Shown here in pieces: positions 50,890 to 58,848 of a stretch of DNA of 64,000 bases. The notes beneath the pieces were generated by a model, which worked only from the letters and a program-made list of their open reading frames with translations, made no database searches and had not been told where the DNA came from. Within the stretch, counting starts at the first letter, position 1, and the number at the start of each line of letters is the position of its first letter. Location: NCBI RefSeq assembly GCF_002858765.1, contig NZ_PJRP01000019.1, positions 1 through 64,000 on the forward strand, read 5' to 3'. The stretch comes from Cupriavidus pauculus (GTDB lineage Bacteria > Pseudomonadota > Gammaproteobacteria > Burkholderiales > Burkholderiaceae). Position numbers and translations under genes: made by a program.

Positions 50890-52409
50890 GCTTGGTCTCC
50901 GGTTGGCTGCGCGGCCAGGGCGTGGTCGCGCACGGCATTCTTCAGTACCTTGCCCACCGTCGAGCGCGGCAGGCTGGCGTGGAAATGGATCTGCTTGGGC
51001 GTCTGCACGGGGCCCAGCCGCTCGCGCACGAACGCGATCAGGTCCGCGGCCGCGGCCTGGCAGCCCTCGCGCAGCTGCACGGCCGCGTGGACGGCCTCGC
51101 CCCATTTGTCGTCCGGCACGCCAAACACGGCGCATTCATGCACCGCCGGGTGCTGGCCCAGCGCGTTCTCCACGTCGATCGGATAGACGTTGAAGCCGCC
51201 CGTGATGACCACGTCGCGCAGGCGGTCCTTCAAGTACAGGAACCCGCGCGCATCGATCAGGCCCCGGTCGCCGGTATGCAGCCAGCCGTCGATGATGGTG
51301 GCCGCGGTCAGGTCGGGGCGCTTCCAGTAGCCGGTCATGACCAGATCGCCACGGGCCACCACTTCGCCCACCTCGCCGGCGGGCAGCAGACGGCCGTCCG
51401 GCGCCATGATCGCCACGTCGCTGAACCACGTGGCACGGCCCACCGATGCCAGGTTGCGCGCGTCGTCCAGATCGTCGGGCCCGATCACGGTCAGCAACTG
51501 CGGCGCCTCGGTCTGGCCGTAGGTGGTGGCCACCACCGGGCCGAAGAAATCGCGCGCCTGGCGGATCTTTTCCGGCGGCATCGGCGCACCGCCGTAGATC
51601 AAGCGGCGCAGGGCGGGATAGTCGGCGCGCGACGTGCCGGGCAGCGCCATCAGCATGTAGATCAGCGTGGGCGGCATGAAACAGACCGTGCCACGCCGGT
51701 CGCGGAAGGCGGCGCGTACCGCTTCGGCGCCGCTGCCTTCCAGGATCACGTGGCAGCCGCCCTGGGCCAGGATCGGCATCACATAGGTGGACGTGCCGTG
51801 CGTGATCGGCGCGGCCATCACGTAACGATCCGCCTCGGTGAAGCCCCATGCGTGGATCTGGTTGACGATATTGGCCAGCCAGGCGCGATACGGCTGCATC
51901 ACGCCCTTGGGCGCGCCGGTGGTGCCACCCGTGAACTTGATGGCCTGCGTGGCATCGCGGTCCAGGCCCAGCAACGGCCGCGCCGCATCGGCGTGCTGCA
52001 CGATGGCCGACGCCAGCGTCTCGCCACGCCCCGGCGCGTGATCGGTGTAAGTGCGCGCGCCCGAGGCGCCGTCGAGCAAGGCGTCGTACGCGGCGTCCAG
52101 CACGAGGATGCCGGGCTCCGTGGCGTCGATGATGCGGCGCAGCTCCGGCTGCGTACTTTTGGGATTCAGCGGTACCCAGATCTTGCCGCTGGCCAGCACG
52201 GCCAGCAGCGCCACGATGTGCTGGGCCGAGTTGCCGGCGCAGATGCCCACGCAAGTCTGCGGCGCAGGGTCGAGCTTGATGAAGTGCGCGGCCAGCGCGG
52301 CCACCTGCGCGGCCAGCTCGCGGTAGCGCAGGGTGCCGTCCGGGGCATCGATGGCGATGTTGTCGGGCCAGCGGTCGGCGGCGCGCCAGAACAGGTCGAT
52401 CGGAAACAT
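50886..52409 (-). CDS. AMP-dependent acyl-CoA ligase
   Basis: The protein has 507 residues. It has the ATP-binding motif FTGGTTGAPKGVMQ, the YGQTEA motif, the hinge HTGDRGLIDARGFLYLKDRL, and the C-terminal catalytic Lys in PRSTVGKVLK. It should activate a carboxylic acid as an adenylate and pass it to CoA. AAGGAG lies 12 bases before the ATG. It is the first gene of an operon with the CoA lyase-like and SDR genes, and the Bug protein gene precedes it by 16 bases, so import, activation, cleavage and oxidation form one pathway. The substrate is not shown. Confidence 0.93.
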   Translation of the reverse strand: MFPIDLFWRAADRWPDNIAIDAPDGTLRYRELAAQVAALAAHFIKLDPAPQTCVGICAGNSAQHIVALLAVLASGKIWVPLNPKSTQPELRRIIDATEPGILVLDAAYDALLDGASGARTYTDHAPGRGETLASAIVQHADAARPLLGLDRDATQAIKFTGGTTGAPKGVMQPYRAWLANIVNQIHAWGFTEADRYVMAAPITHGTSTYVMPILAQGGCHVILEGSGAEAVRAAFRDRRGTVCFMPPTLIYMLMALPGTSRADYPALRRLIYGGAPMPPEKIRQARDFFGPVVATTYGQTEAPQLLTVIGPDDLDDARNLASVGRATWFSDVAIMAPDGRLLPAGEVGEVVARGDLVMTGYWKRPDLTAATIIDGWLHTGDRGLIDARGFLYLKDRLRDVVITGGFNVYPIDVENALGQHPAVHECAVFGVPDDKWGEAVHAAVQLREGCQAAAADLIAFVRERLGPVQTPKQIHFHASLPRSTVGKVLKNAVRDHALAAQPTGDQA

Positions 52410-52425
52410 GGTGCTGTCGGACTCC

Positions 52426-53460
52426 TTAGTTGACGCGCGCGCCCGATTGCTGCACCACGTCGTGCCAGCGCTTGATCTCGGACATCGCGAAGGTGCGGCA
52501 TTGCTCGGGGGTGCCGGGTTCGGGCGTGGCCGCCAGGTCGCGCATGCGCTCGCGCACGTCGGCATTGCCAAGCGCCTTGTTCAGCGCGGCGTTGAGGCGG
52601 TCCACCACGGGGCGGGGCGTGCCGGCCGGGGCGGAGATGGCGAACCACGACTGCACGTCGAAGCCGGGATAGCCCGATTCGGCCACCGTTGGCACGTCGG
52701 GCAGCAGCGGCATGCGTTGCGCGCTGGTCACTGCGATGGCGCGCAGCTTGCCGGACTTCACATGCGGCAGGGCCGAGGGCGTGTTGTCGAACATCGACTG
52801 CACCTGGCCGCCCATGAGGTCGGTCACGGCTGGCGCGCTGCCTTTGTAGGGCACGTGCAGCATGTTGGCACCGCTGCGGGTGCGGAAGATCTCGCCGGAC
52901 AGATGGATCGACGAACCGCTGCCCGATGACGCGAACGTCACCCCGTTGGGCGATGTCTTGGCCAGCTTCACGTAGTCGGCCACGGTCTTGACGGGCAGGC
53001 CCGGATTGACCACCAGCACGTTGGGAATGCGGGCGATCATGCCGACCAGCTCGAAATCCTTGGCCGGGTCGTAGCCGAGCTTGTCGTAGAGCGTGGCGTT
53101 GATGGTGTTGGCGATGGTGTAGACGTAGAGCGTGTACCCGTCTGGCGCAGCCTTGGCCACGACCTCGGCGCCCACGTTGCTGTTGGCGCCGGCGCGGTTT
53201 TCCACCACCATCGGCTGGCCCAGCGCCTCGCCCATCTTTTGCGCCACCAGTCGGGCCAGCACGTCGGTGGCGCCGCCGGCGGCGTAGCCGACCACCAGCC
53301 GGACCGGGCGGGTGGGGAACGCGGCATCGGCGGCAAGGGCCGGCGTCGTGCCGCCCGCCAGCGTGGCGGCGACGAGCGTGGGAAAGAGCGCGGGAATGAG
53401 CGCGGTAATAAGCGCGACGTGGCGAAGAAGGCGCCTGCGCGCCCGGCTGCGGATGGTCAT
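52426..53460 (-). CDS. Second Bug/TctC-family binding protein
   Basis: The protein has 344 residues. A signal peptide ends in ALAADAAF. The Bug signature is FPTRPVRLVVGYAAGGATDV, LARLVAQKMGEALGQPMVVE and NRAGANSNVGAEVV. It likely captures the acid processed by the ligase operon 16 bases downstream. A divergent IclR-family gene starts 100 bases away and is the probable regulator of the whole set. Confidence 0.94.
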   Translation of the reverse strand: MTIRSRARRRLLRHVALITALIPALFPTLVAATLAGGTTPALAADAAFPTRPVRLVVGYAAGGATDVLARLVAQKMGEALGQPMVVENRAGANSNVGAEVVAKAAPDGYTLYVYTIANTINATLYDKLGYDPAKDFELVGMIARIPNVLVVNPGLPVKTVADYVKLAKTSPNGVTFASSGSGSSIHLSGEIFRTRSGANMLHVPYKGSAPAVTDLMGGQVQSMFDNTPSALPHVKSGKLRAIAVTSAQRMPLLPDVPTVAESGYPGFDVQSWFAISAPAGTPRPVVDRLNAALNKALGNADVRERMRDLAATPEPGTPEQCRTFAMSEIKRWHDVVQQSGARVN

Positions 53461-53560
53461 GATGGCTGTCTCCTGTTATTGGATATCGTGGCCGGCACCC
53501 GCTGTCCCGATGCTTCTGCGGCATACTGCGGACTGCTTCCCGGCCAGCAAATTCTTTCCC

Positions 53561-54367
53561 ATGCGTGCTCGTACTGCGAATCAAAACGTCCGCCAGGCGG
53601 ACGTTCAAGCCCAGTCCACCGAAGAGGGCACGCGCGCCTTGCGGCGCGGCTTGGCACTGCTGGACGCCATACTGGCCGGCGGCAAGGACGGGCTGCGCGT
53701 GGTGGATCTCTGCCGCGCCGCAGCGCTGGAGCGGCCTACGGTCTATCGGCTGCTGGCCACGCTGATCGAATGCGGCTATGTGGTGCAGCGCGGGCGTTTC
53801 CGGTACGTCAAGGGGCCTCGGCTGGCGGCACTGCCGCAGCGCGGCGAGTCGGCGGACATGGCCGAGCGGCTCCATCCGGTACTGGCCCGCATCAGCCAGG
53901 CCTGCGGCGACGCAGCATTCGGCATCGTCCGCGACGGCGCGCTGTCGCGCTGCATCGCGCGCCATGTCGGTACACATCCGGTGCAGGTGCTGGTGATCCA
54001 GGTAGGCACGCGCCAGCCGCTGGGCGTGGGGGCCGCCGGGCTGGCGCTGCTGGCGGCCTTGCCAGATGGCGCCGTGGACGACGTGATCGCAAGCAATGCC
54101 GACGCGCTGGTGCAGTACGGCGGCATGACGCCGGACCGCATGCGCATCCTGATCCGCGCCACGCGCGAGCGGGGCTATTCCGTGATCGGCAACCACGCCA
54201 CGCGCGGTGCGCTGGCGGTGGGCATGGCCGTGGCGGATCGCGACGGCGAACCGGTGGCCGGCATCAGCATCGCCACCACGCTGGCCCGCATGCCGCGCGA
54301 GCGCCAGCAACTGCTGGCGCGCGTGATGCGCGACGCGGTACACGACCTCCTGCCACGTGGCCTGTAG
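53561..54367 (+). CDS. IclR-family regulator
   Basis: The protein has 268 residues. The winged HTH is RALRRGLALLDAILAGGKDG, RVVDLCRAAALERPTVYRLL, followed by the effector domain (MRILIRATRERGYSVIGNHA, GVGAAGLALLAAL). The start MRARTANQNVRQ gives a short N-terminal tail; no later start is usable. It is divergent from the Bug gene. By family it senses an aromatic or aliphatic acid and controls the adjacent uptake and degradation operon. A 21-base palindrome sits in its first codons. Confidence 0.92.
   Translation: MRARTANQNVRQADVQAQSTEEGTRALRRGLALLDAILAGGKDGLRVVDLCRAAALERPTVYRLLATLIECGYVVQRGRFRYVKGPRLAALPQRGESADMAERLHPVLARISQACGDAAFGIVRDGALSRCIARHVGTHPVQVLVIQVGTRQPLGVGAAGLALLAALPDGAVDDVIASNADALVQYGGMTPDRMRILIRATRERGYSVIGNHATRGALAVGMAVADRDGEPVAGISIATTLARMPRERQQLLARVMRDAVHDLLPRGL
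53585..53605. promoter_or_regulatory. 21-base perfect palindrome inside the IclR start region
   Basis: AACGTCCGCC and GGCGGACGTT flank a single A. It encodes residues about 9-15 of the IclR protein. It lies 125 bases from the Bug start codon and could be an intragenic operator for autoregulation. I see no competing operator in the 100-base intergenic gap. Confidence 0.6.
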
Positions 54368-54500
54368 GGCGGCAGCATCCGTGCACGCGGGCGGTTACCG
54401 AAAGCGCTAAACATCGGCACCAAAAACTCTGAATTCGGATTCCTCCTGCCACGGCGTAACCTGCCCGCATGCAGTCGGTCCGGCCTGGTCCGGCGCGTTT

Positions 54501-54540
54501 CGACGTGTTTTGACGTGTTTTGACGTGTTCCGACGTGTCA
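54501..54540. repeat. Four tandem 10-base repeats before the Bat-type operon
   Basis: The unit (C/T)GACGTGTTT recurs four times at an exact 10-base period: CGACGTGTTT, TGACGTGTTT, TGACGTGTTC, CGACGTGTCA. The repeat ends 16 bases before the DUF4381 start codon. A 10-base period puts each copy on the same face of the helix, which favours cooperative protein binding, but slipped-strand expansion would also create it. Confidence 0.8.
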
Positions 54541-54556
54541 CGGGAGGATCCACACG

Positions 54557-55045
54557 GTGAACGATCTGGCCGATATCGTCACGCCGCCCCCGCCATCGTG
54601 GTGGCCCCAGACGGCCGGATGGCTCGTGGTCGGCATCTGCCTGCTCTGCGCCGTGCTGTGGCTGGGCGGGCGCATCTGGCGCCACTGGCGCGCCAATCGC
54701 TATCGGCGGGCCGCGATCAGGGAACTGGCCCGCCTGCAGGCGGGGCTTGGCGCGGAGGGCCCGGATCGGGCGCAGGCGCTACTGGCGCTGGCTGAACTGC
54801 TCAAGCGAACCGCCCTGGCGGCCTGGCCGCGCGAGACCGTGGCAGCGCTTTCCGGCGCGTCCTGGCGCGATTTCCTGCTGGCCCACGCCGGCTCCGCAGC
54901 GGATGCCGTGCCGCCGCTGGCCACGCTGATCGAAACCGAATACCTGGACCGTTCCGCACTCGGACGCTGGCCGGCGCAGCAGACCCGCGACACCGCCGCC
55001 GCCTGCCGCCGCTGGATCGCCTTGCATCAGGCGCCACCCGCATGA
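54557..55045 (+). CDS. DUF4381 membrane protein, first gene of the Bat-type operon
   Basis: The protein has 162 residues. The start is GTG with GGGAGG 9 bases upstream. One membrane segment (TAGWLVVGICLLCAVLWLGG) follows a short N-terminus, and the cytoplasmic part is DUF4381-like (ALLALAELLKRTALAAWPRE). The family accompanies BatA/BatB genes. Its stop overlaps the next start (ATGA), so the operon is tightly coupled. The MoxR ATPase and DUF58 genes that normally lead such operons are absent here. Confidence 0.88.
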   Translation: MNDLADIVTPPPPSWWPQTAGWLVVGICLLCAVLWLGGRIWRHWRANRYRRAAIRELARLQAGLGAEGPDRAQALLALAELLKRTALAAWPRETVAALSGASWRDFLLAHAGSAADAVPPLATLIETEYLDRSALGRWPAQQTRDTAAACRRWIALHQAPPA

Positions 55046-56058
55046 TCGCGTGTGCGTACCCGTGGCTGTTCGTGCTGCTGCCCTTGCCGCTGCTGGTGTG
55101 GTGGCGGCTGCCACCGTATCGCGAAACCAGCGCGTCGGTGCGGTTGCCGTTCTTTGGCGAAGTGGCCAGCGCGGCCGGGCTGCAGCCCGCCGCCGGCGCC
55201 CACGTGCCGCACCGCAACCTGGTGCAGCATCTGCTGGCGCCGCTGGCCTGGGCGCTGGTGGTGACGGCGCTGGCGCGGCCGCAATTCCTGGAGCCGCCCG
55301 TGTACAAGAGCGAGCCCGTGCGCGACCTGCTGCTGGCGCTCGACCTCTCCCAGTCGATGGACACCCGCGACTTCAAGGACCCTGCCGGCGTGGTCGAAGC
55401 GCGCGTGCAGGCCGTCCGGCAGGTGGTGAGCGATTTCGTGGCCCACCGGCCCGGAGACCGCATCGGCCTGATCGTGTTCGGCGATGCACCATACCCGCTG
55501 GCGCCATTCACGCTCGACCACGCGCTGGTGCGCACGCTGATCGACGACGTGGTGCCCGGCATGGCGGGTGCCAGTACGTCGCTGGGCGATGCCATCGGGC
55601 TGGGCATCAAGATGTTCGACAACAGCCACGCCGCCGAGAAGGTGCTGATCCTGCTGACCGACGGCAATGACACCGCCAGCCGCATGCCGCCGGCACAGGC
55701 CGCCGAGATCGCCAGAACGCGTGGCGTGGTGGTGCACACGGTGGGCATTGGCGACCCTGCCGCCACCGGCGAGCAGAAGGTGGACCTGCAAACGCTGCAG
55801 CGCATCGCCAGCACCACGGGCGGGCGCTATTTCTTCGGCGCGGACCAGACCGCGCTGGCGTCGATCTATGCCACGCTCGACCGCGTGACGCCGCACAAGG
55901 AAAAGACGCTGAGCTGGCGCCCGCGCCGCGAGCTGTTCATGTGGCCGCTGGGCGCCGCGGTGCTGCTGGTGCTGGCCTACCAGATCGCCATGGCAGCCTA
56001 CGCGTACGCCGTGGCACGCGCGCCAGTGCCGGCCACGCGCAAGGAGCCCGCAGCATGA
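55042..56058 (+). CDS. BatA-like von Willebrand A-domain membrane protein
   Basis: The protein has 338 residues with an N-terminal membrane hairpin (WLFVLLPLPLLVWWRLPPY and LLAPLAWALVVTALARP), a VWA domain and a final membrane segment (LFMWPLGAAVLLVLAYQIAM). The metal-ion-dependent adhesion site is intact: DLSQSMDT, TSLGDA with its Thr, and LTDGNDT. The domain should face the periplasm and bind a partner through metal. It overlaps both neighbours by four bases. Confidence 0.92.
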   Translation: MIACAYPWLFVLLPLPLLVWWRLPPYRETSASVRLPFFGEVASAAGLQPAAGAHVPHRNLVQHLLAPLAWALVVTALARPQFLEPPVYKSEPVRDLLLALDLSQSMDTRDFKDPAGVVEARVQAVRQVVSDFVAHRPGDRIGLIVFGDAPYPLAPFTLDHALVRTLIDDVVPGMAGASTSLGDAIGLGIKMFDNSHAAEKVLILLTDGNDTASRMPPAQAAEIARTRGVVVHTVGIGDPAATGEQKVDLQTLQRIASTTGGRYFFGADQTALASIYATLDRVTPHKEKTLSWRPRRELFMWPLGAAVLLVLAYQIAMAAYAYAVARAPVPATRKEPAA

Positions 56059-57650
56059 GCGACGGGTTCCACGCGCTGGCGCAGTTCCATTTCTTGCGGC
56101 CCGCGTGGCTGCTGGTGCTGATTGCCGCCGTGTGGCTGCCTTGGGCTGTGCGCAGGCAGGGCGATGTGCGGCGGCGCTGGCGCGGGACCATCGCGCCACA
56201 TCTGCTCGATGCGCTGGTGGTGCGCGAAGGCCGCCATCGCGCGGTGCGCCCGGTACACCTGACCGCGCTGGCCCTGGCGCTGGGCGCAATTGCGCTGGCG
56301 GGCCCCGCGTGGGAACGCGAGCGGCCGCCGTTCCTGTCGGACAAGGCGCCGCTGGCCATCGCCGTGGACCTGACGCCCGATATGAACGCGATCGACATCA
56401 CGCCGACGCGACTGGAGCGCGCCAAGCTCAAGATCAAGGCTTTGCTGGATCATCGCGACGGCGGGCGCACGGCGCTCTATGCCTACGCCGGCTCTACCCA
56501 TCTTGTGCTGCCGCTGACCGACGACGCGGCGCTGCTGCAGACCTTTGTCGATGCGCTGCAGACCGCCGTCATGCCCGTGCCGGGCAAGGACTCGGCGCTG
56601 GCCATCCGGACCATCGGCGCGGCGTTGTCGAAGGAGCCCGTGCCCGGCACGATCCTGCTGCTCACCGATGGCGTGGAGCCTGCTGCAACGGCGGCGCTGC
56701 AGCAGCGCGACAAACGTACGCAGATCGTGGTGCTGGCCATCGGCACTACGGCGGGTGGCCCGTTGAAGGCGGGAGACGGCGCGGCGCCGGGGCTCGATGC
56801 GGCGGCGCTGCACCGGCTGCGCGACACCGGCATTCCCGTGGCCACGCTGACCACCGACAGCGATGACGACGTGGCCTGGGTGCAGCGCCATGTCCAGTCG
56901 CATGTGGAGCAGGCCAGCGCGCAGGACACGCTGCGCTGGCACGACGCCGGCTGGCCGTTGACGATTCCCATCGCCGTGCTGGCGCTGCTCTGGTTCCGCA
57001 AGGGCTGGACCATCCGCTGGCTGGCATCGCTGGCACTGGCCGCACTGGTGGCCGTCCCACCGGCTGACGTGCGGGCGCAGGCCAGCCCGCCGCCGCCAGG
57101 CTGGCACTTTGTCGATCTATGGCTGACGCACGACCAGCAAGGTCGGTGCGCCTTTGCGCGCGGGGACTATGCAGCGGCGGCCACGCTGTTCGATGACCCC
57201 ATGTGGCGCGGCGTGGCGTACTACCGCGCCGGGAAGTTCGACGATGCGGCGCGGGCCTTCGAGCAGATCAGCTCCACCGACGCCCAGTTCAACCTTGGCA
57301 ACGCGCTGGCCCGGCAGAATAAATACCCGGAGGCCGCCGCCCGTTACCGGCTGGTGTTGCAGCAGCGCCCCGGCTGGCCACCCGCGCAGCGCAACCTGAC
57401 GCTGATGCAGCAGGCCATCGAGCGCCAGAAGCAGGCCGAGAAGAACAACAAGGGCGACGAAGAGCCGCCCGACCTGAAGCCCGACAAGATTGAGATCGAC
57501 GCCAGCAAGCCGCTACCGCACCCGGGCGGCGACAAGATGCAGCGGGGCCTGGTGCAGCAGAACGCCGACATGTGGATGCGCGCGATCCAGACATCGCCCA
57601 CGGCGCTGCTGGCGCGCAAGTTCGCGCTGCAGTCACAGGGCCGGCCATGA
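56055..57650 (+). CDS. BatB-like VWA protein fused to a TPR (BatC-like) region
   Basis: The protein has 531 residues. It starts with a membrane hairpin, a VWA domain, another membrane segment near residues 300-330, and a C-terminal part with TPR-like helices (FDDAARAFEQISSTDAQFNL, GNALARQNKYPEAAARYRLV, then charged linker KQAEKNNKGDEEPPDLKPDK). The VWA metal site is degenerate: DLTPDMNAID in place of DxSxSM, though LTDGVEP is kept. So unlike BatA it may not bind metal. Fusion of BatB to BatC-like repeats is known in proteobacteria. It overlaps its neighbours by four bases. Confidence 0.88.
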   Translation: MSDGFHALAQFHFLRPAWLLVLIAAVWLPWAVRRQGDVRRRWRGTIAPHLLDALVVREGRHRAVRPVHLTALALALGAIALAGPAWERERPPFLSDKAPLAIAVDLTPDMNAIDITPTRLERAKLKIKALLDHRDGGRTALYAYAGSTHLVLPLTDDAALLQTFVDALQTAVMPVPGKDSALAIRTIGAALSKEPVPGTILLLTDGVEPAATAALQQRDKRTQIVVLAIGTTAGGPLKAGDGAAPGLDAAALHRLRDTGIPVATLTTDSDDDVAWVQRHVQSHVEQASAQDTLRWHDAGWPLTIPIAVLALLWFRKGWTIRWLASLALAALVAVPPADVRAQASPPPPGWHFVDLWLTHDQQGRCAFARGDYAAAATLFDDPMWRGVAYYRAGKFDDAARAFEQISSTDAQFNLGNALARQNKYPEAAARYRLVLQQRPGWPPAQRNLTLMQQAIERQKQAEKNNKGDEEPPDLKPDKIEIDASKPLPHPGGDKMQRGLVQQNADMWMRAIQTSPTALLARKFALQSQGRP

Positions 57651-58732
57651 CGATGCGCTGGCTTGCCTGCCTGCTCGCGGTCCTGCTCCTGTTCGCGTCC
57701 GGCGCGGCCCAGGCCGCCGCGCCCACGGTACGCGTGCGGGTGCTGGGCCAGCAGCCTGTGGTAGCCGGGCAGTCGGTGCAGATCGAGGTCACGATCCTGG
57801 CGCCGAACTTCTTTCTATCCGCGCCGGCATTTCCGGCGCTGCAGGTGCCAGGCGCCGTGGTGACGATGCCCGACGAGCGCGGCGTGAACGCCACCGAATC
57901 CATCGATGGCACCAGCTATGCGGGCATCCGCAAGATCTACGTGTTCACGCCACAGACCGGCGGGGATTTCACGCTGCCGACGCCCGAGATTCATTTCACA
58001 TGGTCCGGTGACGACGGCAAGCCGCGCGAGGCCATCGTGACGCTGCCGCCCACGACGATCCACGCCGGGGTCCAGAAGAACGAAAGCCAGGGCGCCGCCG
58101 CACAGGCATCGGCCGCTGCGCCGCTGCTACCTGCGTCGCCGATCTTCATCCACCAGGCTTTCGATCAGCCCGTCAGCGGCAAGGACGCCCAGTTGCGGGC
58201 CGGCGATGCGCTGGTGCGCACCATCACGATCTTTGCCCCGGGCACGCCCGCGATGATGATCGAGCCGCCGCAACTGGACGCGCCACGTGGCGTGCGGCAG
58301 TTCCGTGCCGATCCGCAACTGCAGGACGGCGTGGCGGCCAGCGGCGACGAGCCGGCCGGTGCCACCGGTGGCCGGCGCGTGGAGACGGTCACCTATGTGC
58401 TCGAAGACAGCGGCCATTACACGCTGCCGGCCGTCTCCGTGGCGTGGTACGACCCGGCTACGGGCAAGCGCGCGCAATCGTCCGTGCCGGCCGTGACCCT
58501 CGACGTCGCACGGGCCGCGCCGGGGCTGGGCCTGGCGCCCACGGGCGGTGCGCCGATGCGCTTGCCCGGATGGCTCGACTGGCGGATCGCGGCCCTGCTG
58601 GCCGGGGTGGCGCTCACGGCAGGCCACGCGGCATGGCGCTGGCACATGGGCTGGCGCCCACGCGGACGGGGTGCGCACGCGGGCAGGCCGCGCCCCGGCC
58701 ATGCGCCTCCACTGCCGCCGCTGAATCCGTAG
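57647..58732 (+). CDS. BatD-like exported protein
   Basis: The protein has 361 residues. A signal peptide (LACLLAVLLLFASGAAQAAA) precedes beta-rich domains (VRVRVLGQQPVVAGQSVQIE, VTILAPNFFLSAPAFPALQV, SYAGIRKIYVFTPQTGGDFT). A membrane segment near residues 308-328 leads to a short Arg/Pro-rich cytoplasmic tail. BatD-type proteins complete the complex on the periplasmic side. It closes the four-gene overlap chain; the formylglycine enzyme gene follows after 116 bases. Confidence 0.9.
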   Translation: MTMRWLACLLAVLLLFASGAAQAAAPTVRVRVLGQQPVVAGQSVQIEVTILAPNFFLSAPAFPALQVPGAVVTMPDERGVNATESIDGTSYAGIRKIYVFTPQTGGDFTLPTPEIHFTWSGDDGKPREAIVTLPPTTIHAGVQKNESQGAAAQASAAAPLLPASPIFIHQAFDQPVSGKDAQLRAGDALVRTITIFAPGTPAMMIEPPQLDAPRGVRQFRADPQLQDGVAASGDEPAGATGGRRVETVTYVLEDSGHYTLPAVSVAWYDPATGKRAQSSVPAVTLDVARAAPGLGLAPTGGAPMRLPGWLDWRIAALLAGVALTAGHAAWRWHMGWRPRGRGAHAGRPRPGHAPPLPPLNP

Positions 58733-58848
58733 GGAACAAAATCATTCAGATCAAAGTTCCAAAAGTTTGCATTCCGCTCTGGCAGGGACCCCGCCCATAC
58801 TGGGATGGCTATATCAGGTGATCGAGACGTATCGTGCAAGGAGCGTGG

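Noticed and set aside
58780..58795. Sigma-54-like promoter (TGGCAG then GC at the right spacing) before the formylglycine enzyme gene
   Set aside because: Only TGGCA and the GC are kept; the -12 element reads CCGC rather than TTGC, and no enhancer-binding protein is encoded nearby.
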